Assembly: GCF_914767665.1 (NCBI RefSeq)
Contig: NC_059503.1
Coordinates: 58,484,352 to 58,548,351, forward strand
Origin: Harmonia axyridis
Taxonomy: Eukaryota; Arthropoda; Insecta; Coleoptera; Coccinellidae
DNA: 64,000 bases
Direction: 5' to 3'
The position numbers and the translations under genes were made by a program. The notes under the pieces are model-generated. The model was not told the DNA's origin, searched no databases, and saw only the letters and a list, made by a program, of their open reading frames with translations. This document shows, one piece after another, positions 46,862 to 56,723 of this stretch. Position 1 is the first letter of the stretch; the number at the start of each line of letters is the position of its first letter.

Positions 46862-47705
46862 CTATTCTGTGGTAGGTATAGCTTTAGAGAAAATATCAGA
46901 AGGCATTAAGGTAAATGGTGTCGTAGTGGACAACTTAAGATACGCCGATGAAACCATAGTTCTTGCAGATAATTTAGAGGATCTGCAAATACTGATGAAC
47001 TATATTGTTAGATGCAGTGAAGAATATGGCCTCTTTATGAACGAAGCAAAAACAAAGCTACTTGTTTTTTTCAAAAACAAGTATCACTGCGCAAATAAAA
47101 GTAAACGGGCGCATTATAAAACAGGTGAATTCCTTCAAATATTTGAGCACGAACATCAACAGCCAATGCGACCCTAAAATAGAAATAAGATCACGTATTG
47201 AGCAAGCTAGAAAGGCCTTTATGAACATGAAACAGTTCTTTACGAAACCTGAAATAGCACTGGATCTCCGAATGGTAAGATGCTATGTGTTTTCCATTTT
47301 GTTATATGGGTGTGAAGGATGGACTCTCGATACAACTACAGAGAAGAAACTGCAGGCATTTGAGATGTACCTTTATAGACGCATGTTGAGGATATGTTGG
47401 GTGCAAAAAATGACCAATGAGAGAGTACTTTCCTTAATGCGAAAACCACTTGAGCTCCTTTTCAGTATCAAAGAAAGAAAGACCAGATACATAGGGCATG
47501 TGATGAGGGGTGCGAAATATGAGCTTCTCAGGTTGATGATAGAAGGAAAGATACAGGGCAGAAGATCGGTGGGTAGAAGACAAAATTCTTGCCTGAAGGA
47601 TTTGAGAAGATGGTTTGGTTGCACCTCCACCGACATTTTTAGGGCAGCTACATCTAGAGTTTTGATTGCCAGATGGATCGCCAACCTTCGTTAGGAGACG
47701 GCGTA
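46862..47705 (+). pseudogene. RTE-type reverse transcriptase, C-terminal half
   Basis: Starts in the palm domain with EGIKVNGVVVDNLRYADETI, then VLADNLEDLQILMNYIV and YGLFMNEAKTKLLVF. The catalytic YADD box reads YADE, so the second Asp is replaced. A frame change at a T-run (about 47065) leads to QIKVNGRIIKQVNSFKYLST, IEQARKAFMNMKQFFT, VFSILLYGCEGWTLDTT, MYLYRRMLRICWVQKMTNE and KTRYIGHVMRGAKYELLRLM. It ends with IANLR and a stop at 47694. The LYGCE and RRMLRI blocks are typical of insect endonuclease-reverse transcriptases. 5'-truncated and dead. Confidence 0.85.
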
Positions 47706-48037
47706 CCAAGAATAAGAATAGGCAAATGAACCTACAAGAAAGAATTTCAGGACAAAAAAAAAACTTCCGGTGTTGGTTCATTATAAAAAAGTTTTTTAGA
47801 AACTTCAACACTGCGAAATATCTGTATCTAGATCTTAGCAACTATATACTACTAGATTCTTTACAGGGCATTGCCGCCTCAGAGAGCACCTCAAGAGCAT
47901 CCTGGAACTAGCAGAAAACGACAAGTGTAGATTCTATAGGGAGGAAGAAGAAACTCCGGATTACCTGATGGAGTAATAATGCCCCACCATCACTAGCCAA
48001 CGCAAAATCTGCTTTGGACTAGTCCACAGCAGATTTT

Positions 48038-48083
48038 CTTCCTCACTTCTACAAGTTTCTAGAAACTTGTAGAAGTGAGGAAG
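48038..48083. repeat. Perfect 46-bp palindrome in a LINE 3' UTR
   Basis: Two 23-nt arms without a loop: CTTCCTCACTTCTACAAG then TTTCT, meeting AGAAA and CTTGTAGAAGTGAGGAAG. Immediately upstream, 48004-48037 holds a second near-perfect palindrome centred on GGACTAGTCC. The other two copies of this UTR have only the forward arms. Confidence 0.95.
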
Positions 48084-48205
48084 TATCCTCGTTAAAGCCA
48101 TTCCAGATATGGAGTTCATTAGGACTATTATATCACTTATGGCGAGAAGAGCTCTGATGGGGCACAATAAACTATTAGGTCGCAGTGCAAGGAAACCCAC
48201 TTTAA

Positions 48206-48794
48206 TTTCAAATATATATACTTCTTTCATTCAAATTGAATAGAAAATAGTTTAAATTAAATAGTATCTGATTTGATGGAGATTCTAGGATGAATTTTTT
48301 CATAAAAAAAACAACACATACGCAAAGTGCTTTATCCGCGAAGAAAAACTTATCCTTATCTGATCTCCGCTGAGCATTATTCATTTAATTCTATGAAAAA
48401 GGAGATAAGATCTATGAAAAGACCTACAGTGAAATTTTTGTTTTAGGAATATTCAGTATAGCTATAATAAACAAACTGAAAAGAAGCAGAATGAAAAATA
48501 GATCTACCTTTCAAATACCCATGCCTTATGTTGCATCATAAGTAATCGTAATATCATATCTAGGTGTAACATCTTTGAGAAATTGGGTTCTAAGATTTCC
48601 AAGGTTTATCAATACTTTTTTTCAGTTGAGCAGCAAATTATTCTTCTATTCCATAATTTGTTAAGCAATACAATACATGATCAACAATTATATAGGGTCT
48701 ATATATTTAGAAAACAAGGAAGTACACCTTTTGAAATCTAAAAATTTGGTTGATGGTAGGTTATTTTTCATAATTTATAAAATGATACAATATA
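48206..48794. other. AT-rich spacer
   Basis: No gene or repeat recognised. Confidence 0.5.
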
Positions 48795-49373
48795 CAGGGT
48801 GTTTCCTAAACATGCGGCAAAAATTCAGGGGGTTGTTCCTTGGACTATTCTAAGAATATTTTGTCCTTTGATGATTTTTGAAAAACCTATTTGTTTCGAA
48901 GATATAGGGGAAACAAAATTTCAGATAATAACATTTTATTATGAAAAATTACATGAAAATTCAACTCAACCTACAAAAACTGTTGAAAATGACCACCTCT
49001 AGTAGCGATTCATAATAGTCAAAGATAAAATGTTAATTGCTAATACATCACAAAACGAATTCAAATGAAAACCGTGTTTAATCTGTATTCCTTTACCATC
49101 TGCACTTATCAATTTTTAGTCAAAAAACTGGCCGTTTTTAGTAATTGGAATGTTGTTAAACAAATTTAAAAAAAATTGTACCTACTTAGTAAACACAGTG
49201 CGGTACGCATTTTTATTTGAACTATTATTAATTTTAAAAATATGAAAAATGTTGTTCGCCCTGTATCTTCGAAACAAAGAGGTTTTTCAAAAATCATCCA
49301 AGGACAAAACATGCTTAAAATAGTCCAAGGAACAACCCCCTGAATTTTTGCCGCATGTTTAGGAAGCACCCTG
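48795..49373. mobile_element. Fold-back MITE, 579 bp
   Basis: Ends CAGGGTGTTTCCTAAACATG and CATGTTTAGGAAGCACCCTG, each flanked by TA. Inverted arms of about 120 bp continue inward (GGGGGTTGTTCCTTGGACTA against TAGTCCAAGGAACAACCCCC, and TTTGTTTCGAAGATA against TATCTTCGAAACAAA). No transposase. Same terminal signature as 19468-20876 and 59166-60711. Confidence 0.9.
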
Positions 49374-49529
49374 TATAATTTGCGATCATATAGGTTGCAT
49401 AGATTTAGAATACCAAATAGTGATTTCTTGAGAAAGCCCCCTATTGAATAGAAGGTATTCTTCATAATTTATAAAGAAATGCAATTGTGGCGGCTTCTCA
49501 TAAAGCTCCACATAGCAACAATAAACACA

Positions 49530-49755
49530 GCACTCGGTGGCCTAGAGGTTAAGAGTGTAGACTCACTCACCGAGATGCGACAAGGTGCCGGGTTCGAGTC
49601 CCGGCGGTTCCCGATAATAATAAATTTCCCAAACGTCTGTGATACGGCACACAAAAATATACCAAAGTCACACTGATGAGTCCGGTGTGTGTGCCAGGGA
49701 CGAAACGCATAAGTAGGCATATATGAAATGCTACACAATATACAATTAATAATTG
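49530..49755 (+). mobile_element. tRNA-derived SINE
   Basis: The head has a Pol III A box TGGCCTAGAGG (49538-49548) and B box GGTTCGAGTCC (49591-49601), 42 bp apart. A perfect T-arm (CCGGG, TTCGAGT loop, CCCGG) surrounds the B box, as in a tRNA. The acceptor stem is not preserved, so this is tRNA-like rather than a tRNA. The body holds a hammerhead motif (49634-49707) and fades into an AT-rich tail (AATTAATAATTG, about 49745-49756). No second copy is in the window, so the 3' boundary is approximate. Confidence 0.75.
49634..49707 (+). ncRNA. Hammerhead ribozyme motif 2 (type III topology) inside the SINE
   Basis: CTGATGA is at 49673-49679 and GAAA at 49702-49705. Stem II is the canonical GTCC (49680-49683) with GGAC (49698-49701), with a 14-nt loop that can close further by GG/CC. 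The cleavage triplet GTC is at 49635-49637. Stem I is TGTGA (49638-49642) with TCACA (49668-49672), flush with both the triplet and the core box, enclosing a 25-nt loop. Stem III has only three pairs (49634-49636 with 49705-49707), so single-molecule cleavage may be weak and dimers may be favoured. It lies downstream of the Pol III boxes on the same strand, so a transcript from them would contain the ribozyme. Confidence 0.8.
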
Positions 49756-49759
49756 CAAC

Positions 49760-51160
49760 AATTCGAAGGACCAATTGGACATTCCTGAAGAACTGAGGCG
49801 TTTTTAGAATCTGAAAATTGTATCAATGTATTTTACATACATATTATGAAACTAACAATTCGTATTCCTCGTTTTTAAACTATGAATATAATATTGCCTA
49901 AAAACTGAATTTTGTACCACTCTCTCATTAAATAATCTTTCATATTGTTGAAAATAATTCCAGAAAGCCCACTTATTGAGCAAGTTCTTCGATTATGATA
50001 AACTCAAAATTAAAAAGGAGCACTCAGTCATATTATATTATACATCTATAATCTTCTTTCTATTAAATAAAGGCTCGGATCGATGCTCTAAAAGAATATT
50101 TATTGATTTCATAAAAATATACATAAATAAAACAGTAATAATTACCTAAAAGAATCGAAACAACAAGCCGATTCTCTATTCTAAATAATATCTTATCAGC
50201 TGTACAACACAATCATAAAAGAACTTCAGTATAACCTAACATGCATAACCATAATCTTCGACCATAGAATATCAATAAAACAAAACACATAAACATAGAA
50301 AATAATGACAAATTATTTTACACATCCAAAACCGACCTTATCTAATCCACAAGACGACAACACCCTCAACTAGAATTCCCCGAATTTGCAGTTAGCTTGC
50401 ACCTTAAATCTGCACGTCGTAAAACCGAAGACGTATAACTTCAAGACTGTTGCGGTCCCTGTTAATTGAGACGAATATGTTCGCTGATTGTTATTTACAC
50501 AATGGTGGCGTCCCAAAGACGAGGAGTCGTGTTTCACCTTGAATATTTCATGGATTTATATCACGGTGTCGTGTGACTATGGCGAGTTCGATGATAAAGC
50601 TCTTAATTACCCGATAAGAGCGAAGGGGAGGAGTAATCCGATAATCTCAAGATCAACACGAAAGCAACGGATGAAGGAAGTCCAATTGCCATATGTCTTC
50701 GTGCAAGGGGATACAGGTTTAAGATGTATCCCCAAGTTATAAAACATTATTTCATGATTCGATTCATGCGAAGGTTAATTCTTTTCATTTACCTTCATTC
50801 ATGAAGCAAAACTTTATTATAACTGATATTAAATCCTTTTGATAGATACTCTTATATCTAGAAACACAATGCCAACTGACGAAATATAACCTTAGTGATC
50901 TTGAGTGATTATATTTTGATTAAAGTAAACATAAACTGAAATATAAAATTAAATTGTTTTTTCAATTGTGAATTTTGATTTGCATATTCATTTCACAGAG
51001 GAGTAAGAGGGCATTCCATTGAGTACTTGTTTAGATTGCTATATCCCTAAATCTTCGGTATAACGGTATTTCCAAATGCATGTTAGTGAAATCGATATAC
51101 ATCAAGTTTTAAGTTTGTACATTGGGTAAATTTTTGCACTATAAGAGACTGATGAGTAAA
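49760..51160. other. AT-rich DNA with a single-copy island
   Basis: 50340-50750 is GC-richer and unique, with an 84-codon frame (50488-50742) I do not recognise. 50970-51160 resembles 39020-39220. Confidence 0.4.
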
Positions 51161-51575
51161 AATTGTATTAGAAATTCCGGATGTTCGTTTGTTTTTATGT
51201 TAATATAGTTATTCAGTTAGGCGTTTACTGAATTCGTACAGTTTTGAATATTCTTTTCTTTTTGATGGTTTTAGTATTTTATTGATTGGAATTATATTTC
51301 CATACAAAAATATATATCAATATTATATCAGATAGAGAATGTTTTGGCATAATGATCGCATAATTAAGTATTCATTACCTTCATCAAATGGACTCATTTG
51401 ACTTTTATAATTCAAAGAAATAAAACTTTATTCAATGGTATTAAGGGTAAGTATTACTATACGCAAGGATTTAGACTTGAAAGATATCTTGTGGGTTTCG
51501 AATTATTGCATTAACTGTACCTAGTGTAACTGTACGTTTTACGTTTTTTTTTAGTTTTATTGAAAAATAATCAAA
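51161..51575 (+). repeat. Dispersed 415-bp unit, copy B
   Basis: Matches 45005-45420. Here it lacks the 132-bp direct repeats seen on both sides of copy A. Confidence 0.85.
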
Positions 51576-51672
51576 ATAAGATGATCCTGTTAGGATTAAT
51601 AAAGTTGGCGAAAGCTGAACATTTTATATTTGAACACTTCGACCTTCTTTTGAGGAAAATTGATATTTTAAT

Positions 51673-52454
51673 GAATATTTCCCTCCTGTCAAAAATTCTA
51701 TGTATCTGGAGAACAATTATCGAAAATTACAGCGATAATTGCATTGTAGGAAGCGAAACTGCACTGCGATAATTGTTCTGTTCATAGATGCATAGTTTCT
51801 ATGCATCTCACACAGTTCGAATCCATGGCAATTCCATTCTACATCAGTTTGACAAGTGATGTAACAGTTTATTCGGGAAATATTCCCCCGAATTACACTC
51901 GTGCATCAAAATGACCGGATAATTTCGCATTCCAGCGTGTTTTCCTTGAAAAACTGCATTCGGTCATTTTCATTTTTGGAGAAAGAGCCCTCCACGCATG
52001 AGAACACGCTGTCATGCAAAATTATCGGTAATTTTGATGCACTTGTGCAATTACTTACGAATATTTCCCTCCTGTCAAAAATTCTATGTATATGGAGAAC
52101 AATTATCGAAAATTACAGCGATAATTGCATTGTAGGAAGCGAAACTGCACTGCGATAATTGTTCTGTTCATAGATGCATAGTTTCTATGCATCTTACACA
52201 GATCGAATCTATGGCAATTCCATTCTACATCAGTTTGACAAGTGATGTAACAGTTTATTCGGGAAATATTCACCCGAATTACACTCGTGCATCAAAATGA
52301 CCGGATAATTTCGCATTCCAGCGTGTTTTCTTTGAAAAACTGCATTCGGTCATTTGAATGATGAATCATTGAAAATGAACTCATGCAGTTTTTATGACAA
52401 CACGCTGTCATGCAAAATTATCGGTAATTTTGATGCACTTGTGCAATTACTTAC
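51673..52454 (+). repeat. Cruciform-rich repeat, tandem dimer
   Basis: Two units in direct tandem (51673-52058, 386 bp, and 52059-52454, 396 bp), both from GAATATTTCCCTCCTGTC to GTGCAATTACTTAC. Each has GAACAATTATCG paired with CGATAATTGTTC, the hairpin ATGCATAG-TTT-CTATGCAT, and a long inverted pair GTGCATCAAAAT..ATTTTGATGCAC. The bases at the apex of the long inverted repeat differ between units. A third copy is at 62197-62603. Confidence 0.9.
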
Positions 52455-52540
52455 GAAAAGTGTATACAGAATTATATTAGTCGAGAGTTGATATTTTAAT
52501 GAAAAGTGTATACAGAATTATATTAGTCGAGAGTGATTCA
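52455..52540 (+). repeat. Short tandem duplication (46 bp)
   Basis: GAAAAGTGTATACAGAATTA and the following TATTAGTCGAGAG occur at about 52455 and again at about 52501, separated by TTGATATTTTAAT. That spacer word also precedes the first cruciform unit at 51660. Confidence 0.85.
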
Positions 52541-52739
52541 AAATAATCCGATAATGTCATAGTTATCTGTTTTGTGCTTCCGAAAATTGACCTTAATAAA
52601 TCACACTCTCCTTTTGGAAAAGGTATCAATAAAATTTTTATTTCTATATGTATATAATGTTTATAACTTGCCATTATGTGTAGAAAAAAACTTCATTTAA
52701 AAATCCTGTGCGTGATATCTTAGAGGATTAGATCTTTGT

Positions 52740-53640
52740 GTGGTAATTTTCGATGACTCGTCAGCACATTTCGGGCAATAACTTGACAGATGTTGTTTTT
52801 CAGATCTTCAACAGTTTGATTATCAGGGTGAACACGAACCTCCGCATAATAAAAAAAAATTCAATGGCGATAAAAAAAACAAGATTTCGGTTCAATTCGC
52901 CGAAACGAGAAATTAAGCATCCTGGGAATTTCTCTTGTAATCACGTCAAAACGGACCGTGTTGTGTGGCTTGTTGCACCATCTTGCTGGAACCTCATCTC
53001 CTCGAACTCCATCAAGTTAAGGTGAAAATAACTTGTTAATCAATTGTCTATAGCGATGGTTGACGATTTGAGTGACTCCTTCTTCATTTTCAAACCAAAT
53101 TGCACACCATACAATGACTTGTGTGTGTGGACTTAATGGTACATCAGGATTTTTACTGCCCCACATGCAACAATTCTGCTCATTTATTTAACCACTGAGG
53201 GAAAAATGACGAAATTTAGATACAGAAATCGTCATCCAAATGAAGTTTTTGTAGCATCCAATCGACTTATATATCTTCTATGCATTTCATGTTAGCTGGC
53301 TTTAGTTTTTGTCTCAATTGAACATAATAAGTATGGAAATGCAAACAGATGCCACATATGCGCCATAGCGTGCTGTAAAAGAATGCCAAATTTTGTGTAC
53401 ACTGAGGAATGGATCTTTTTAACACTTTCACTTACATCAGCAATATTTTCGGTAGATAGTATATTTCGATAATGTATGGGACTTGGCAACATCAACAACA
53501 GATCTAGTTTCTTTGAAAGTTTTCACTATATCACCAATTGTTTGCTCAGATGTATGATTATGTCGACCATAATCTGCCTGTAATGTACGAAACGTATACT
53601 CTATACAGAATCATTATTTTTGTAGTAAGTTTAAACAATT
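52740..53640 (-). pseudogene. Decayed DD41D-like transposase
   Basis: Reading down from 53590: QADYGRHNHTSEQTIGDIVK and TFKETRSVVDVAKSHTLS (DNA-binding region), then NIADVSESVKKIHSS and TKFGILLQHAMAHMWH. Then NPDVPLSPHTQVIVWCAIWF, ENEEGVTQIVNHRYRQLINK, and a decayed QQDGATCHT block (ARWCNKPHN). Last come traces of the C-terminus including VKLLPEMC. Blocks are in the right order but spread over all three frames. It is the only copy here whose DNA-binding region is legible over its whole length. Confidence 0.65.
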
Positions 53641-54975
53641 TTCAGACGTTTAGCATGATACCCATTGTTAAATGGCTAATCTTCAAATGAACATATGTCG
53701 CTTTGGATGACAGTTGTGTTAGACATATGGCATTGAAACAACCCAGTGAAACCCGGACTGCAAGATGGATAACACAGTATTTCAGAGATAAACATATTTC
53801 TTCGAAATCAAAGGATCTATTTCAAAACATATGCTTTGATCATAAACGTTAGTATACACTGGACTGTGGAGACCTCAGGTGCCTAGGAGCGATACTTTTT
53901 GCATTTATTAAAATATCAGACTATAAAAACAATATTGATCAGAGGATCAATGACCAATTCTTTTATAGATATCAAAATATTGTCTGGTTGAAGGAGGAAT
54001 TTTTTTTAATGTTTTTCAGATTCTACAACACGAAGCGTGAACTTCGAGCCAATTCTGATACAATGTAATAAATGGCCCCCATAATAAACACAATCGAAGA
54101 AAGTGTAGAACTGTTAAATTTAACGCGGAATCGATCGCGACAATAGCTCCACACCATAAAGCAATAAAGATACGCGTGAGAGATACAGCGAGATGGGCCT
54201 ATAAAATCAAACCGCAATATCGTCGAAAGAAGTGTAAAAGCAAGTTCCGGGGGGCCCCCCGCAAGGCCCAGACCGGGGCCAGCTTTGATATATATCGTTC
54301 AATATTTTCGCATGCATATCAAGGAGGCCATAAAGCAAGTGGCTTTATATTTTATTATGCATATCAGCCCCCGTTTTTAATGCTTGTATCCAATACGGAA
54401 AGATTGCTGCGCGGCATTTATGTTTTCCAAATCGTCTCGGATTTATTCCCTTGGAGACGCATAGGGGGGGGATGGGAGGGTTAGAAGGATATGTATTATT
54501 CCTTTTGTTGTGTTCGACTGGATGAATGTCAAATTTCGATGTTGTTTTCGATATTAACTGGCGTCGATATGCACTTCCTTCGTTCGAAATAAAAGAACGG
54601 AGAAGCGTTAAGAATTTAATCTCACATTGGCGTCAAGCGATTTTGCCTTCAGAGTGATACTAGTAGTAAACCGCAAAGAGTAGAGAAATAATTTGATTTA
54701 TTTTCATTTCTTTTCATGAACTGAGATTGAATATTCTTTCCTTTTCTGATTGCCAGCTTTTGAAAATGAAGGTTTTGTCTTGACCTTGTCTTGATTGATA
54801 CAAGTAATTTTAGATTTCAATGTCGAAACGAAGTTTCTTGAAAGGAAGAAACAATTAATCTCGAAATACCTTGATTAACAGTGGAAACGCCCAAACGTAT
54901 TCACTTATGACAAAAAAAAATATTTTGAAATAACAAATTTCGATTTATTGAACATATTTTCTGCTATAACGTTTA
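53641..54975. other. Spacer with a GC-richer island
   Basis: 54230-54640 is unique and GC-rich, including a GGGGGGCCCCCC run (54249-54260) and a 102-codon frame (54176-54484) not resembling a known protein. The rest is AT-rich. Confidence 0.4.
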
Positions 54976-56723
54976 GGTGTACAACTTTGCTTCCAACAAT
55001 AGATGGCTTCAGCGGTAAGTGAAAGTCGAAATAAATAGATCGTAGATGTAATACGATAAGCTTAGGTATTTATAAACATAACGCTATCGAAATAATAGTC
55101 GATTTGTGTCTTCATCATAAAGTTATTCTCGAATAAACATGTCAGCTTACGAGCCAAATTCTCGTCATTTGAGGGAGCTTTTAATTATTTGCTTTAATAT
55201 GAAGAAATCTGCGGCTGGGGCTCATCGAATGCTCTTAAATACCTATGGCAAGGCCGCTATTAGTGAGAGGTTTCAATGCTTCAAGAACGATGATTTTGAC
55301 GTCTAAGACCAGCATGACTGTGGAAAAGGGAAGGTTTTCGGCGATGCAGAATTGGAGACATTACTTGAACAAGTCTCTTGTCAAATGCAACAAGAATTGG
55401 TAGGATCTTTGGAAGTGACGGAACAAGCCAATTCGAAACGCCTGAAAGTCATGGGAATGATTCAGAAACAAGGAAATTGGGTGCCATACGAATTGAAGCC
55501 GAAAGATGTTGAACAGCGTTTGTTTGCTTGTACAGCTGCATTGCATTGTGAGTGGAGACGAAAAATTCGTTCATTATGCTAATCCCAAGCGCAGAAAAGC
55601 ATGGGAGTATCCCGGCCATGCTTCCATGTCGAGGGCCGAACCGAATATTCATGTTTCCAAGGTCATGCTCACTATTTGGTGGAACCAGCTCTGCGTTGTG
55701 TATTATGAGTTATTAAAATCAACTGAAACAATCACAAGCGATCGTTATCGAAATCAATTAATGCGTTTGAGACATGCATTGAAAGACAAACTGCCGCAAT
55801 CCAACGAGAGACATGTTGAAGCGATTTTACAGCATGACAACGGCTCCTGTTCAAATTTTACTCAAAGGCCAAAACATTGAACATGGAAATATCGACTGCG
55901 AAAACGAAATCACTCGTGGCTTCAAAAAAACCGATAAGATGAAAACTTGTGTTGGTGGATCGACCAATTGAACAGGTGATGTCGGTTGCTTACTTGGACG
56001 TGCAAATAACAGCTAATCAGGACAGGATCAGATAAATTAAAGACCAAACAAACAAGGCAGCAAGGATATCGGGTGCTCTCAGGGACATTATATGGAACAA
56101 CAAACACATGCAGAAAGATTCTTAATCCAGAATATATAAAACTATGGTGAGACCTATGATGACGTACGCAATAGAAACGAGAGCCGACACCAAGGTGATG
56201 AAGAATGCACTGCGAACAACCGAAATGAAAGAACTCAGAAACATCCTAGGCTTCACCTTACGAGATAAAAAGAGAGATGAAGACATCCGCAACGAGTGTG
56301 AAGTTTCAGATATAGTTCGATAGGCCGCAATAGAAAAAGATTTTGGAATGTCCATGTGGGAAGGATGGATGAAGAAAGAATTGCCGGATGGAAATCCAGG
56401 AACACGTCGACCGCTTGAAAGACCGCCTAAACGGTGGAAGGACTCGTGGACGTCAATTTCCCAAGAGGCATAGATAATTGGGAAATACAAGCCACCGGCT
56501 TAAAATATGTAGAAGAATCCTCCTGGTCTTATGGAGAAGTAAAAAATTGGATCGCTTCAAAATATGACCAGTTTTTTCGACGCAGGATTTGTACGCTGCC
56601 AGAAAGATGGGAGAAAGAAGTAATCAGCGATGGACAATGCTTTGAATCATAAATACATAACCAGTTTTTTACAATAAAGCCTAAAGAATTTCGAAAAAAA
56701 CGGCAGAAGCAAAGTTGTACGCC
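54976..56723 (+). mobile_element. Mariner copy 4, both ends present, with a nested LINE
   Basis: Starts after TA with GGTGTACAACTTTGCTTCCA and ends GGCAGAAGCAAAGTTGTACG near 56721. Transposase parts in order: initiator at about 55139, NMKKSAAGAHRMLLNTYGKA, LLEQVSCQMQQELVGSLEVT, GNWVPYELKPKDVEQRLFAC (55352-55582), a frame change, LTIWWNQLCVVYYELLKSTE and ILQHDNGSCSN (second Asp; 55506-55880). A LINE fragment intervenes (55865-56505). The C-terminus then follows: SYGEVKNWIASKYDQFFRRR and LPERWEKEVISDGQCFES, ending at 56650. The SPDLAPSDYH block with the third Asp is lost at the LINE boundary. Confidence 0.85.
55865..56505 (+). pseudogene. LINE RT C-terminal fragment inside mariner
   Basis: Shifting plus frames read VAYLDVQITANQDRIR, NKAARISGALRDIIWNNKHM, then RIYKTMVRPMMTYAIETRAD, TKVMKNALRTTEMKELRNIL, FTLRDKKRDEDIRNECEV and a closing RPLERPPKRWKDSW. 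This order (YKTxVRPxxTYAxETR, EMKxLR, RPxKRW) is the C-terminus of a widespread arthropod LINE ORF2. It differs from the RTE-type fragment at 46862. The RT palm is missing. Confidence 0.75.

Larger units (their letters stand above)
46788..48205 (+). mobile_element. LINE 3' end split by an RTE-type insertion
   Basis: The left piece (46788-46858) matches the RNase H segment at 15660-15720 (CAAACACACTTGTCAGAAA). The right piece (about 47766-48205) matches 15800-16200: TTTACAGGGCATTGCCGCCTC, then a decayed terminal block with DKCRF and EEEETPDYLM, then the shared 3' UTR. The two pieces are contiguous in the copy at 15489-16205, so 46859-47765 is an insertion. Confidence 0.75.

Noticed and set aside
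49530..49615. A functional tRNA gene
   Set aside because: A and B boxes and a T-arm are present, but no matching acceptor stem or standard anticodon arm can be folded; it is a SINE head.
49469..49782. Minus-strand proteins across the SINE (101 and 71 codons)
   Set aside because: Antisense readings of the tRNA-like head and body of the SINE.
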